The translations under genes were made by a program, and so were the position numbers. The notes under the pieces were generated by a model that saw only the letters and a list, made by a program, of their open reading frames with translations, had not been told where the DNA came from and searched no databases. From a virus: a stretch of 29,323 nt of DNA. Shown piece by piece: positions 15,782 through 22,101 of the stretch (position 1 is the stretch's first letter; each line of letters begins with the position of its first letter). Location of the stretch: the IMG/VR virus record IMGVR_UViG_3300042526_000039, positions 1-29,323 of that record. One strand, given 5' to 3'.

Positions 15782-16388
15782 GCTTGGTCATCTCCATGTT
15801 GCGGATGATCTCCTCGAACTTGCTGGCCGTGGCGTCCATCGTGGCAATGGGAGCGGCACCATCCACGCCATGCAGGCCCAACTTGTCGCCGTACTTCTTT
15901 GGCTTGAGTTTCATGGCCGTCCACTTACGCGCCTCGATGCGGTTCTTCTGCCATTGCAGGAAAGCGCCGTCCAACTTGTGTTCGATCAACTCCCCCGTCC
16001 TCTTGTCCACCACCGCGATGATCTCAGGTTGCTCGTCGGCAATGGCGATGATCTCGTCAGCCAGCGTGTCAGCCTGCTCCTCACGAGCGCGTGTGTACTG
16101 GTCGGCGAAGTCAGGGTGGCGCAACAGCCAATCGTAAACCGCTGACCTGTCTGGCATCCCTGCTGTCTTCACTATCTCTCTCAGGCTCTCTCCCTCTGCT
16201 ATGCGTATGCATATGATGGAAGCAATGCGAGTGTTGTATGTGGTCGGAGCGCCCATTGGTCGCTTTGCGGGCGTAGGAGCCTTTGCGGCCTTGGATGTCA
16301 CCTTGGCCTTCACAATGGCTTTTGCGGCCTCCTGTGCCGCTTTGATGTTCTTTGCGGGCCTCCTTGGCCCCTTCGGTGTTTCTGGCAT
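15771..16388 (-). CDS. terS: Terminase small subunit
   Basis: 205 aa. TerS recognises the packaging site and hands DNA to TerL. An Ala/Lys-rich N-terminus (1-45) precedes a helix-turn-helix (about 52-95: RIASIICIRIAEGESLREIV, KTAGMPDRSAVYDWLLRHPD), then a helical oligomerisation region (REEQADTLADEIIAIADEQP) and KLKPKKYGDKLG, a tail motif familiar from TerS proteins. Position directly upstream of TerL and the overlap confirm it. The ATG at 16388 has GGGG about 9 nt upstream. The gene is preceded by a 258-nt gap that may hold its promoter and packaging site. Confidence 0.9.
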   Translation of the reverse strand: MPETPKGPRRPAKNIKAAQEAAKAIVKAKVTSKAAKAPTPAKRPMGAPTTYNTRIASIICIRIAEGESLREIVKTAGMPDRSAVYDWLLRHPDFADQYTRAREEQADTLADEIIAIADEQPEIIAVVDKRTGELIEHKLDGAFLQWQKNRIEARKWTAMKLKPKKYGDKLGLHGVDGAAPIATMDATASKFEEIIRNMEMTKRAG

Positions 16389-16646
16389 GACCCATATTCC
16401 CCATAGTGTCGAATTGATCGCAGTGTAATCGATTCGCTTATGGTTCGCCAGTGTGGGCTGTTGGTGGCCTTGAGTGGCTCGGGGCGCTGGTACATCCTAA
16501 CGGGCAGGCTCTCTCACTTTGCCTAAGTACCTTGCTTTCACCAACACGACTGGGGGCTGCTCTCTTTGTGGTCGCCGTGGCCTACGGCATCGCAATCCCC
16601 ATGCGTGATGGCTCTCGGCTTTGAGGGCCGAGAAACCCATTCGGTT
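16389..16646. other. Gene-free gap upstream of the terminase genes, with a perfect hairpin and a possible late promoter
   Basis: No convincing coding frame on either strand. TCTCGGC-N7-GCCGAGA (16613-16633) is a perfect 7-bp stem without a following U-run on either strand, just after the last gene of the small-gene train. A minus-strand TACACT (16427-16422) preceded by a weak -35 region lies 34 nt upstream of terS. AAGCGAATCGATTA at 16426-16439, minus strand, repeats the leader motif seen before two small genes. A packaging-site or late-promoter role is inferred from position only. Confidence 0.45.
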
Positions 16647-16865
16647 TTACTTCGCTTTCGGTTCGCTACATAGTTTCCCTACATATGCACGAGGGTCTTG
16701 GTTTTTGCAGTCTTCCTCACTCAATGTGAAGTCGGGAACCCACACTATCAAAAGAAAAACCACAATCAACATTATAGTGACTTTCATCTTTTGAATCAAT
16801 GTCTCGTCGGGTAATTGCTGGCTGGGTAGGTCTTTCATCATGTCATCGATCTCCTGTTTGTTCAT
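16647..16865 (-). CDS. Single-pass small membrane protein
   Basis: 72 aa from the ATG at 16865, chosen because AAGGA sits 9-10 nt upstream and because the ATG overlaps the previous stop (ATGA); an in-frame TTG 9 nt earlier is too close to the Shine-Dalgarno. One hydrophobic helix (about residues 28-46, VTIMLIVVFLLIVWVPDF) follows an acidic N-terminus. The C-terminal tail has two cysteines (EEDCKNQD, KLCSEP). No signal-peptidase site is clear. It is the last gene of the small-gene train. Function unknown. Confidence 0.6.
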   Translation of the reverse strand: MNKQEIDDMMKDLPSQQLPDETLIQKMKVTIMLIVVFLLIVWVPDFTLSEEDCKNQDPRAYVGKLCSEPKAK

Positions 16866-17056
16866 GTGTTGCAATCCTTTGGCTTGGCTTCATCAAAATC
16901 AAACCAATCATGTATTTCGTTAATTATTTCGTTAACGATTGATTGGTTAATGTCCGATTCACTAGGCGAATCGTTGTGCTTGTATGCTCTTTTGTGCCCC
17001 AAAACTACTCCGTCGAGGATGCACTTTTCAAGTAGTTGTGTGAATTTTGGTGTCAT
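16862..17056 (-). CDS. Small hypothetical protein
   Basis: 64 aa, soluble and acidic. Contains TQLLEKCILDGVVLGHKRAY and INQSIVNEIINEIHDWFDFD, both probably helical. Both ends overlap neighbours by the ATGA arrangement, which supports it as a gene. I do not recognise a family. Confidence 0.55.
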   Translation of the reverse strand: MTPKFTQLLEKCILDGVVLGHKRAYKHNDSPSESDINQSIVNEIINEIHDWFDFDEAKPKDCNT

Positions 17057-17304
17057 GTGTTGCGCTCTTTTAAGAAAATTGAAACCTCTTTGTAAAAGCT
17101 AATGCTGTCAAATTCTTCAGCGATTAAATTAGTGTCCGTCACTTTGTCGTAACCCGCATTGAACAGCTTTCTGTAAAACTGCAACTCCTCTTCCGTCAGC
17201 CCTAACCACTCACGCTGGGGTGCATGGCAAATTTCGCACAGCTCAATTCGCAACCAACCATGACTACACCTTCTGTTAATTTTGCGCCATTCATCATCAG
17301 CCAT
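17053..17304 (-). CDS. Small protein with a cysteine/histidine cluster and GLTEEE motif
   Basis: 83 aa. The N-terminal part has C-S-H and CEIC-H (about residues 13-27), suitable for one zinc ion. It continues with REWLGLTEEELQFYRKLF, a motif shared with the next gene downstream in coordinates, and ends in LKERN, also shared with that gene. ATGA overlap with the following gene. Zinc binding is inferred; function unknown. Confidence 0.55.
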   Translation of the reverse strand: MADDEWRKINRRCSHGWLRIELCEICHAPQREWLGLTEEELQFYRKLFNAGYDKVTDTNLIAEEFDSISFYKEVSIFLKERNT

Positions 17305-17809
17305 AATTCCGCTCCTTCAGCATGGCTTCCAAGGTTCGGACTTTGAGTAGTATTTGGTACGGATTGATATTTGAGTCTGATGGCCCCATCCAAGGGTCTG
17401 CGCGTAAAATTTCCCAAGGGTCTGCGCGTAAAATTTCCTCATCCGTCAGCCCTACCCACGGGCGCTGTGCTGCGACTTTCTTAATACGCAGCAGCACCTC
17501 TCCATCGCTTATATCTGTTCGCCCCTCACGCGATGGTTTGAATATTGCATACCCGCATGGCTCCCCCAAAGTCTGCGGATCATCGCATTCCAAATGAACA
17601 GGGAACGCATTGTCAAAAGCCCAATACTCAGGCTTGCCATCGACAAAGTTTTTCCACAGCCACAATTTCTTCGGCTCCTGCTCTGGCTGTGCCAGTGCGG
17701 TGCGTAGGTCTGCCATCAAATCAGCGGTCGGGCCTTGGTCGCGCCACTCCCAAGCTGGCGTATCCCAGCGTTCTACCACCGCCTGCGCGGCTTGTCTTAG
17801 TTCAGTCAT
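17297..17809 (-). CDS. Accessory phage protein with GLTDEE motif and a recent internal duplication
   Basis: 170 aa. Helical N-terminus (LRQAAQAVVERWDTPAWEW), an AQPEQEP linker, a middle with KNFVDGKPEYWAFDN, then RPWVGLTDEEILRADPW and a terminal coil LEAMLKERN. The WxGLTDEE and AQPEQ pieces recur in many small proteins of betaproteobacterial phages I remember. Residues near 129-144 are duplicated (EILRADPW twice) because of a 24-bp tandem repeat. It overlaps its downstream neighbour by 8 nt. Function unknown; no catalytic motif seen. Confidence 0.6.
   Translation of the reverse strand: MTELRQAAQAVVERWDTPAWEWRDQGPTADLMADLRTALAQPEQEPKKLWLWKNFVDGKPEYWAFDNAFPVHLECDDPQTLGEPCGYAIFKPSREGRTDISDGEVLLRIKKVAAQRPWVGLTDEEILRADPWEILRADPWMGPSDSNINPYQILLKVRTLEAMLKERNYG
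17391..17438. repeat. Perfect 24-bp tandem duplication in a coding region
   Basis: Two identical 24-bp units (17391-17414 and 17415-17438), each beginning CAAGGGTCTGCGCG. Length divisible by three keeps the frame and duplicates eight residues. Zero divergence between copies points to a recent slippage event. Confidence 0.9.
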
Positions 17810-18180
17810 GTCCCCTCCTTGATGTTGTGGGCGGCTTCAATGGCACGGGCAAACTCCATCAGTGCGCCATCGTATTCCATCGGTATGGTGCTTGGCATCA
17901 TGTTGCCGATTGTGGTTGCGGTCAGCGGCTTGCGCTGTGCTGCGGGTGGGGTGGTGTAGAGCATTGAGCGGTCTGCTGGCTTGGCAAACCACAGGACTTG
18001 ACCACGCCCGTATATACACTCCTGCAATTGACCTGCAGGCTTGACCGGCTCGGCTTGCTGCTCTGGCTGTGCTGCTCTCTTGCCATCGGCAAAACCGCGC
18101 TGATACACAATGGTCAGCGTGTCTGCCTCATCGTTCACCTTGTCCTGCGCTGCTTGGCGCTTTGAATCAAATCCTGTCAT
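17806..18180 (-). CDS. Accessory phage protein of unknown function
   Basis: 124 aa. Visible segments: a charged helix SKRQAAQDKVNDEADTLTIV, a Pro/Gln linker (AAQPEQQAEPVKPAGQ), and a C-terminal MEFARAIEAAHNIKEG that I recall from many unnamed proteins of betaproteobacterial phages. The start and end both overlap adjacent genes by 4 nt. No motif of known function. Confidence 0.55.
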   Translation of the reverse strand: MTGFDSKRQAAQDKVNDEADTLTIVYQRGFADGKRAAQPEQQAEPVKPAGQLQECIYGRGQVLWFAKPADRSMLYTTPPAAQRKPLTATTIGNMMPSTIPMEYDGALMEFARAIEAAHNIKEGT

Positions 18181-18518
18181 TTCATACTCCTTCCAATTTC
18201 AGCCGCTGCGCGGGTGATGGCGCGGCGGGTTGCTGCGTAGGGGTCTTTTTCGTTGTGGCTCCAGATGACAATTTCTTTTGCACCGTCATGCAAAGGCGCG
18301 GCGTTTACATAGTTGTCGTACCTACCAACAATGATTTGCAACTGCACCGCAAGCCGCAGCGCATCGCCATCGTCGGTTAAGGGGTTCCATGTATGCAAGT
18401 AAGACCCCTCCAACATTGGCAAAGAACGAGGCGTGTAAATTCGATCACTGATTGGGTCATAGCTGTGAATCTCAATCCCCGCAGCCTTCGCCGCGAGTTC
18501 AAGTAGTTCTCTGTCCAT
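18177..18518 (-). CDS. Small phage protein with WNPLTDDGDA motif
   Basis: 113 aa from the ATG at 18518, chosen because GGGGA lies about 7 nt upstream and because a longer frame would run deep into the preceding gene. It opens MDRELLELAAKAAGIEIH and carries WNPLTDDGDALRLAVQLQ near residue 44, a block found in many short phage proteins I recall, then a C-terminal helix YAATRRAITRAAAEIG. Probably a small alpha/beta fold. Function unknown. Confidence 0.6.
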   Translation of the reverse strand: MDRELLELAAKAAGIEIHSYDPISDRIYTPRSLPMLEGSYLHTWNPLTDDGDALRLAVQLQIIVGRYDNYVNAAPLHDGAKEIVIWSHNEKDPYAATRRAITRAAAEIGRSMK

Positions 18519-18519
18519 A

Positions 18520-18846
18520 TCACATCCCCTCATCGGCCAGTGCTTCGGCCACAAGCAACAAAAACACATAGCGATCATTTGGCGACAGCGCGTGTAAATC
18601 TCCGTCACTGTGCAGCGCCAAACGAGCAAACCAGCAAGTTCCGGTCAGAGGCAGGCCAAGTGCATAGTTCCGTACCTCCGTGCTGATCGGGCCATATTGA
18701 AGGTGTTCGTCTGCCGGGTGGATGCGGTAATAGCGCATATCGTCAACCAAAACAAGTTGTCCGGTTGTTTGCCAAGAGTCTCCTGAGTCCACCCATTTGG
18801 TTTGCATCTTCGCCCCTCTCGCGGCAGCGTGTAGTAAGCGGCTCAT
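18520..18846 (-). CDS. Small hypothetical protein (RLLHAAARGA start)
   Basis: 108 aa. N-terminal RLLHAAARGAKMQTKWVDSG followed by YYRIHPADEHLQYGP and a hydrophobic C-terminal helix (YVFLLLVAEALADEG). Similar N-termini occur in accessory genes of Burkholderiales phages I remember. Its ATG overlaps the stop of the tiny membrane gene upstream. The C-terminal helix is too short and charged nearby to be a convincing membrane anchor. Function unknown. Confidence 0.55.
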   Translation of the reverse strand: MSRLLHAAARGAKMQTKWVDSGDSWQTTGQLVLVDDMRYYRIHPADEHLQYGPISTEVRNYALGLPLTGTCWFARLALHSDGDLHALSPNDRYVFLLLVAEALADEGM

Positions 18847-18962
18847 GTCAAATACCCCGCCATAAAAAACAACGCAGCTATCGCAAACAGCGCGAGGACA
18901 ATGGCAATGCTGGTGTCAAGCCAGCCGTAGGCAAATAAATCTTCAACATCGTCGTCTTTCAT
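18843..18962 (-). CDS. 39-aa single-pass membrane protein
   Basis: The frame MKDDDVEDLFAYGWLDTS continues with a hydrophobic helix IAIVLALFAIAALFFMAGYL. Acidic N-terminus and helix suggest a small inner-membrane peptide. It fits exactly between two genes with ATGA overlaps on both sides, which is strong support at this length. Function unknown. Confidence 0.6.
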   Translation of the reverse strand: MKDDDVEDLFAYGWLDTSIAIVLALFAIAALFFMAGYLT

Positions 18963-19198
18963 TTTGCTTCTCCTTTAGCTATTGCGGTACGGGCAATCAT
19001 GTTGCCGTCGCTATTTCCGTAAGTTTCGCCGTTTCCCAACCGCGCCAGCTTTTCCAACGCCGCCAGCAGTTCCTGATTCACTGCATGGAGTCGGCGTAGT
19101 TCGGCGACGGCTAAGGAGCAATGTTTGGCATAGCCGCTACGGGTTGCGTCATACCGTTCCAATCTTTCAGCCAGCCGCAAGGCTTCTGGTTGTGTCAT
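18959..19198 (-). CDS. Small coiled-coil phage protein
   Basis: 79 aa from the ATG at 19198, with GAGGGA 4-5 nt upstream; a longer in-frame start would overlap the preceding gene. It reads TQPEALRLAERLERYDATRS, then a coiled coil VAELRRLHAVNQELLAALEK and a tail MIARTAIAKGEAK. This layout (helix, RRLHxxNxELL coil, ARxAIAKxE tail) is very common among unnamed betaproteobacterial phage proteins I recall. No function is known. Confidence 0.65.
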   Translation of the reverse strand: MTQPEALRLAERLERYDATRSGYAKHCSLAVAELRRLHAVNQELLAALEKLARLGNGETYGNSDGNMIARTAIAKGEAK

Positions 19199-19401
19199 GC
19201 TTCCCTCGCTTTCAGCATGGCGTCTGCCCGTGCGTAACACCACTGTGCGGCATCTGAATGGCTATTTAATGGGCATTTGTTGATTGCCTTCGCCGCAAAG
19301 TAATCGCGCAGGGTCATGCCCTCGCTGTAGCCCGTGGAAATTGGCACAATCGCTCCGTAGTTGGAAGTGGGGTAGGCTGGGCCTCCTGTGTTTGTTGTCA
19401 T
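19195..19401 (-). CDS. Small phage protein with GMTLRDYFAAKA motif
   Basis: 68 aa. GGPAYP near the start, GMTLRDYFAAKA in the middle and YARADAMLKARE at the end form a widespread but functionally unknown phage protein pattern that I recognise from many genomes. ATGA overlaps join it to both neighbours. Predicted soluble, mostly helical. Confidence 0.65.
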   Translation of the reverse strand: MTTNTGGPAYPTSNYGAIVPISTGYSEGMTLRDYFAAKAINKCPLNSHSDAAQWCYARADAMLKAREA

Positions 19402-19583
19402 GTGAACTCCTTTACCTTCAGTCCGTACACCGTGTACAGGTAGTTTGACCTTTTGTTTTTCCTGTCGGCTTCTGCTTTGGCCTCGGCGCGGTTTCGGTAC
19501 TGGCCGTGGATGGTGAATGCTTCAAGGTTACCCCTGCTGTATGGGTATGGCGGATGCTTTCGCACAATCCAAATAGTATTCAT
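19398..19583 (-). CDS. Small basic hypothetical protein
   Basis: 61 aa, basic. Reads NTIWIVRKHPPYPYSRGN, then AFTIHGQYRNRAEAKAEADR and YLYTVYGLKVKEF. It looks like a small alpha/beta fold with strand, helix, strand. The stop overlaps the next start. No family recognised. Confidence 0.55.
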   Translation of the reverse strand: MNTIWIVRKHPPYPYSRGNLEAFTIHGQYRNRAEAKAEADRKNKRSNYLYTVYGLKVKEFT

Positions 19584-19861
19584 GGCAACCCCTTCAGTTG
19601 TGCCTGTAACCGCTTGTGAAAACTATCCTCGCCGTCATCGCAAGACAACAGCCAGTCAATGCGTTGTGCATAAACATAGGCCAGCTTCAGTGCCTTCACT
19701 GCCTTGCTAAACTCGGCAATGGTTTCGGGGCTGTAGTGCCGACCAATGTTGTAGCCCCATTCATCCTTCTCGGTGCTATCGTTATTCAGAATGGCAGAGC
19801 CAATACTGTCAACCATGTCCAGCAAATGGTGCTGCTGGTAGTTAAAGTGTCCGCCACTCAT
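19580..19861 (-). CDS. Conserved phage protein of the MSGGHFNY type
   Basis: 93 aa. The start MSGGHFNYQQHHLLDMVDSI and the end AYVYAQRIDWLLSCDDGEDS, with HKRL, are recognisable from a small protein family spread over many phages and prophages; no function is known to me. Middle helix SPETIAEFSKAVKALKLA. Predicted soluble. Overlaps both neighbours by 4 nt. Confidence 0.7.
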   Translation of the reverse strand: MSGGHFNYQQHHLLDMVDSIGSAILNNDSTEKDEWGYNIGRHYSPETIAEFSKAVKALKLAYVYAQRIDWLLSCDDGEDSFHKRLQAQLKGLP

Positions 19862-20091
19862 GTCCGATTCCCCCGTGCCGTTATTGCCCTGTTAAAAGCC
19901 TTAGACAGGCCTCGGTTGCGATCTTTGGTGCCAAGGGGTATCTGGGCCTTGGCAAACAGGTGTGCGTTGGCCTCGGCCTCCTCGGTGCTGTGAGCAAGCC
20001 ACACTGCCTCAGAGCGGTGTTTGCGTTTAGCAATTGCCTGCTTGATTTGCAGGTCAGTTGCTTTTCTGTTGACCATTTCGGTGTCGCTCAT
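19858..20091 (-). CDS. Small basic hypothetical protein
   Basis: 77 aa from the ATG at 20091, which overlaps the upstream stop (ATGA); the longer frame would be antisense-like over the preceding gene. It is basic and helical: VNRKATDLQIKQAIAKRKHR, then VWLAHSTEEAEANAHLFAKA and a tail SKAFNRAITARGNRT. No family recognised; a nucleic-acid-binding role would be only a guess from charge. Confidence 0.55.
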   Translation of the reverse strand: MSDTEMVNRKATDLQIKQAIAKRKHRSEAVWLAHSTEEAEANAHLFAKAQIPLGTKDRNRGLSKAFNRAITARGNRT

Positions 20092-20282
20092 GCTGTCACC
20101 TCTTGAGCCAGCACGGCCTGCAGGCCAGCCAGCAGTTGCTCGGCCTCGGAACGAGTGAGAACCGCAGACGCAGTCCCGTGCCTCATTGACAGGTGCAGCC
20201 AAGCACCGCCTTCATCCCATGAGTCAATGCTGACACGGACTCCTTCTTCGGTCTTAATGATGGTCTCAATTTCGTTTGTCAT
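20088..20282 (-). CDS. Small hypothetical protein
   Basis: 64 aa. Strands GVRVSIDSWDEGGAWLHLSM followed by a helix LTRSEAEQLLAGLQAVLAQE, a compact beta-beta-alpha pattern seen in many short phage proteins. No Shine-Dalgarno of the AGGAGG type precedes the ATG; instead the leader motif GAAAGCGAATCGATTATG is present, identical to that before the gene at 22054. Function unknown. Confidence 0.6.
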   Translation of the reverse strand: MTNEIETIIKTEEGVRVSIDSWDEGGAWLHLSMRHGTASAVLTRSEAEQLLAGLQAVLAQEVTA

Positions 20283-20319
20283 AATCGATTCGCTTTCGGT
20301 TGGTTATTGATTCGGTAGT

Positions 20320-20335
20320 GGGGGCCGAAGCCCCC
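20320..20335 (-). terminator. UUCG-loop hairpin (post-stop hairpin, copy 3)
   Basis: Minus strand GGGGGC-TTCG-GCCCCC: perfect 6-bp stem with the stable C(UUCG)G loop, beginning 7 nt after the stop of the upstream gene (20343). No U-run follows. The spacer reads TAAACCAACA, close to the one after the capsid gene. Confidence 0.65.
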
Positions 20336-20342
20336 TGTTGGT

Positions 20343-20606
20343 TTACGCTAAATCCAAGTCCTTGATGTCTTGGCCCGATGCCAGCCTGCCGTTGGCGGCG
20401 ATGCTGTACTCGATCTGCTCAAGTGTTGGCTTGTAGCAGTCGCCGTAGTCTGTCCACTGACCACATTTGCGGGTGCCCTCAAACCATATGACATGGATGT
20501 TGAAGCCCCGTATTGCGGCAATGGTGTAGACCTGTGCGTCTGCGTGTTCACCACGGACGACCAGTTGGCCGATGCGGATTTGTTTGAGTGTGAGGCGTTT
20601 TGCCAT
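20343..20606 (-). CDS. Small conserved-looking phage protein
   Basis: 87 aa. Begins AKRLTLKQIRIGQLVVRGEH and contains VYTIAAIRGFNIHVIWFEG, then WTDYGDCYKPTLEQIEYSI. Alternating strands suggest a small barrel. First gene after the promoter at 20662-20689. The upstream leader contains AGCGAAAG but only a weak Shine-Dalgarno. I do not recognise a named family. Confidence 0.6.
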   Translation of the reverse strand: MAKRLTLKQIRIGQLVVRGEHADAQVYTIAAIRGFNIHVIWFEGTRKCGQWTDYGDCYKPTLEQIEYSIAANGRLASGQDIKDLDLA

Positions 20607-20661
20607 TTTCGCTGTCTTTCGCTTTTAACTGACTATGCGGAATTGCTGTGTCAGTGAAGAT

Positions 20662-20689
20662 AGTGTAACACGGTATTTCACCTTGACAA
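20662..20689 (-). promoter_or_regulatory. Minus-strand promoter, repeat family copy 1
   Basis: TTGTCA (20689-20684), 16-nt spacer, TACACT (20667-20662). The spacer contains AAGGTGAAAT and GTGTTACAC, both conserved in the other copies. Upstream lies an A/T-rich stretch and AGGGTTTGTCCCT, an inverted repeat also present in part near copy 3. Drives the gene starting at 20606. Confidence 0.65.
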
Positions 20690-20722
20690 CACTTTTTTAA
20701 ATTATTTTGTAGGGACAAACCC

Positions 20723-20977
20723 TTAGTCATTCATGTACTGATCGATTTCCCGTTCGATGCGAGACTCGTCCTTCTTGGTCAGCTTCTTGGTCAGCCAAGG
20801 GGCAGGACGGCCACGGCGGTCGCACACTTCCCACTGGCTTTCGCTGTAGCCGTGGTAGTCCCAGTCGCTGGCGGCGTTCTGGCTGTAGGAGCCAGACACG
20901 CTGATGTAGTCAACGACACCGATCACGCAGGGGATGCCTGCGACGCGGGTTTCGATTTCGGCAATGTAGTTTGACAT
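20723..20977 (-). CDS. Conserved phage protein with WEVCDRRGRPAPWL motif
   Basis: 84 aa. N-terminal strands EIETRVAGIPCVIGVVDYI, a Ser/Tyr-rich turn, then SQWEVCDRRGRPAPWLTKKL and a charged helix to the end. The WEVCDRRGRPAPWL block is familiar from small proteins in many betaproteobacterial phages and prophages, with no known function. First gene downstream of promoter copy 2. Its stop codon lies within the upstream element of promoter copy 1. Confidence 0.65.
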   Translation of the reverse strand: MSNYIAEIETRVAGIPCVIGVVDYISVSGSYSQNAASDWDYHGYSESQWEVCDRRGRPAPWLTKKLTKKDESRIEREIDQYMND

Positions 20978-21018
20978 TCTCTGTTCCTTCGCTGTTACCT
21001 GCTTATTGCAGTGATGCT

Positions 21019-21048
21019 AGTGTAACACCATATTTCACCCTTGAGCAA
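21019..21048 (-). promoter_or_regulatory. Minus-strand promoter, repeat family copy 2
   Basis: TACACT (21024-21019) preceded by the conserved AAGGGTGAAATATGGTGT; the -35 is weak (TTGCTC with 18-nt or TGCTCA with 17-nt spacing). It overlaps the 3' end of the gene ending at 21035. Drives the gene starting at 20977. Confidence 0.5.
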
Positions 21049-21229
21049 TACCCCTCAACTTATGGGGGTCTTTGTCTTCCATCTTCAGGTGGGCCAACAG
21101 ATTCAGCAATGGGCCTGTGATGCGTGGCTCGTAGTCGTGGCGCTTGATGTACTGCTCCACCTCGTTGAGCGCGTAGCCGTAACCAGCATCGAAGCCTTTG
21201 ATGTATTCGCTCATTGTTGTCTCGTTCAT
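21035..21229 (-). CDS. Small hypothetical protein
   Basis: 64 aa from the ATG at 21229, with a strong GGAGGAA 2-4 nt upstream and ATGA overlap with the preceding gene. It reads SEYIKGFDAGYGYALNEVEQ, then YIKRHDYEPRITGPLLNLLA and ends in a polar tail. Probably helical. No family recognised. Its last codons lie inside promoter copy 2. Confidence 0.55.
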   Translation of the reverse strand: MNETTMSEYIKGFDAGYGYALNEVEQYIKRHDYEPRITGPLLNLLAHLKMEDKDPHKLRGIAQG

Positions 21230-21666
21230 ATTTCCTCCAGTGCCAGAAAACCTTCGGGGGTTACAGACCACACCACCGCGTCTTTGCGCTGGTGCGTTTT
21301 CCTGCGGTTGCCGCTGTCAACGACAAAGCCCCTATCCATCAAGGTGACCCTGCATGGGCGGTATGAGTTTCCCTCCATCCCCATCGTGTTCTGGGCTTCC
21401 TCATCTGTCAGGCCAAGGGGGTATGAACACAGATGCGCCAGCACATTGCGGGTGATAGTGCCGAACTTGGGCGCAATGGCCTCTGCGGCGGCTCTGGAGG
21501 TGTCGCTGTGCCATTGGTGCGGGGGTAGGTAGCCTTTGCCCTTACGACGGCCTAGATCAGCCTCTAGCAGGGCAATGCAGGTCTTGATAGTGTCAGCCAC
21601 AAAGATGTCGTCAGAGTGGATGGATTTAAGTTCGGCCAACACGCGGCCCACTATGCGCTTGCTCAT
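21226..21666 (-). CDS. Winged-helix DNA-binding-like protein
   Basis: 146 aa. N-terminal helix (RIVGRVLAELKSIHSDD), then DTSRAAAEAIAPKFGTITRN, VLAHLCSYPLGLTDEEAQNT, YRPCRVTLMDRGFVVDSGNR and DAVVWSVTPEG. The second half follows a winged helix: helix, turn, recognition helix with RVTLMDRG, and a beta wing ending in VVWSVT. Phage proteins with the DTSxxAAxxIAP lead-in and this domain are common in my memory and are taken as regulators, but targets are unknown. It could regulate the nearby promoters; that is speculation. ATGA overlaps on both sides. Confidence 0.65.
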   Translation of the reverse strand: MSKRIVGRVLAELKSIHSDDIFVADTIKTCIALLEADLGRRKGKGYLPPHQWHSDTSRAAAEAIAPKFGTITRNVLAHLCSYPLGLTDEEAQNTMGMEGNSYRPCRVTLMDRGFVVDSGNRRKTHQRKDAVVWSVTPEGFLALEEI

Positions 21667-21869
21667 GCTGTTTCCTCGATTGTTTCGGTCACCACAAACT
21701 CACCACGATCACCATTCCATGTGCAGTCTGGCAGAGTGATCTTGTAAAACTTGACCACTTCCATGACCTCTGCTTTGGTCTTTTTGTAGTCGCACAGTGG
21801 CGAACCTTGGTTGATCAAAATCCAGCCGCGTTCGCTGTAACTCAAATGAATTGAAGGGTCTTTTTTCAT
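21663..21869 (-). CDS. Small hypothetical protein
   Basis: 68 aa from the ATG at 21869, which overlaps the upstream stop; the longer frame would be antisense-like across the neighbour. Reads SIHLSYSERGWILINQGSPL, DYKKTKAEVMEVVKFYKI and ends GEFVVTETIEETA. Probably a small alpha/beta domain. No family recognised. Confidence 0.55.
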   Translation of the reverse strand: MKKDPSIHLSYSERGWILINQGSPLCDYKKTKAEVMEVVKFYKITLPDCTWNGDRGEFVVTETIEETA

Positions 21870-22054
21870 ACTGACACCTCTGGTGCATTGATGTAGCCCT
21901 GCTCGATGAGCGAGGCGGCGGTGCGGCCAAAGAAACCTTGCAGTTGCCATGCGAGGCCAGTATCGACAAGGTGTTGCCACGCCTCCAACACCTGCTCTTC
22001 GCTCTCGGCTTCGATGAAGCCCTCTGCCAAACCTGTCGCTGTATAGTTGTCCAT
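21866..22054 (-). CDS. Widespread small phage protein (AWQLQGxFGRTA motif)
   Basis: 62 aa. YTATGLAEGFIEAESEEQVL is followed by AWQHLVDTGLAWQLQGFFGR and TAASLIEQGYI. The TGLAWQLQGxFGRTAxxLIE block is one I recognise from very many phages of Gram-negative hosts; its function is unknown. The ATG carries the leader GAAAGCGAATCGATT instead of a normal Shine-Dalgarno, identical to the gene at 20282. Confidence 0.7.
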   Translation of the reverse strand: MDNYTATGLAEGFIEAESEEQVLEAWQHLVDTGLAWQLQGFFGRTAASLIEQGYINAPEVSV

Positions 22055-22081
22055 AATCGATTCGCTTTCGTTTTAGTTAAG

Positions 22082-22093
22082 CCCCCGAAGGGG
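22082..22093 (-). terminator. UUCG-loop hairpin (post-stop hairpin, copy 4)
   Basis: Minus strand CCCC-TTCG-GGGG, 4-bp stem plus a possible G-U pair, with C(UUCG)G loop, 8 nt after the stop of the 94-aa gene (22102). No U-run follows. Stem order is reversed relative to the other copies (C-rich first), so it is not a simple sequence copy. Confidence 0.5.
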
Positions 22094-22101
22094 TGGGTGG
22101 T

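Noticed and set aside
16613-16633. Perfect 7-bp hairpin as an intrinsic terminator
   Set aside because: Neither strand has a U-run after the stem, so I report it only as a structure in the gap.
16389-16646. A tRNA or structured RNA gene in the gap
   Set aside because: I could not fold a cloverleaf with T-loop and anticodon arms on either strand; only isolated short stems are visible.
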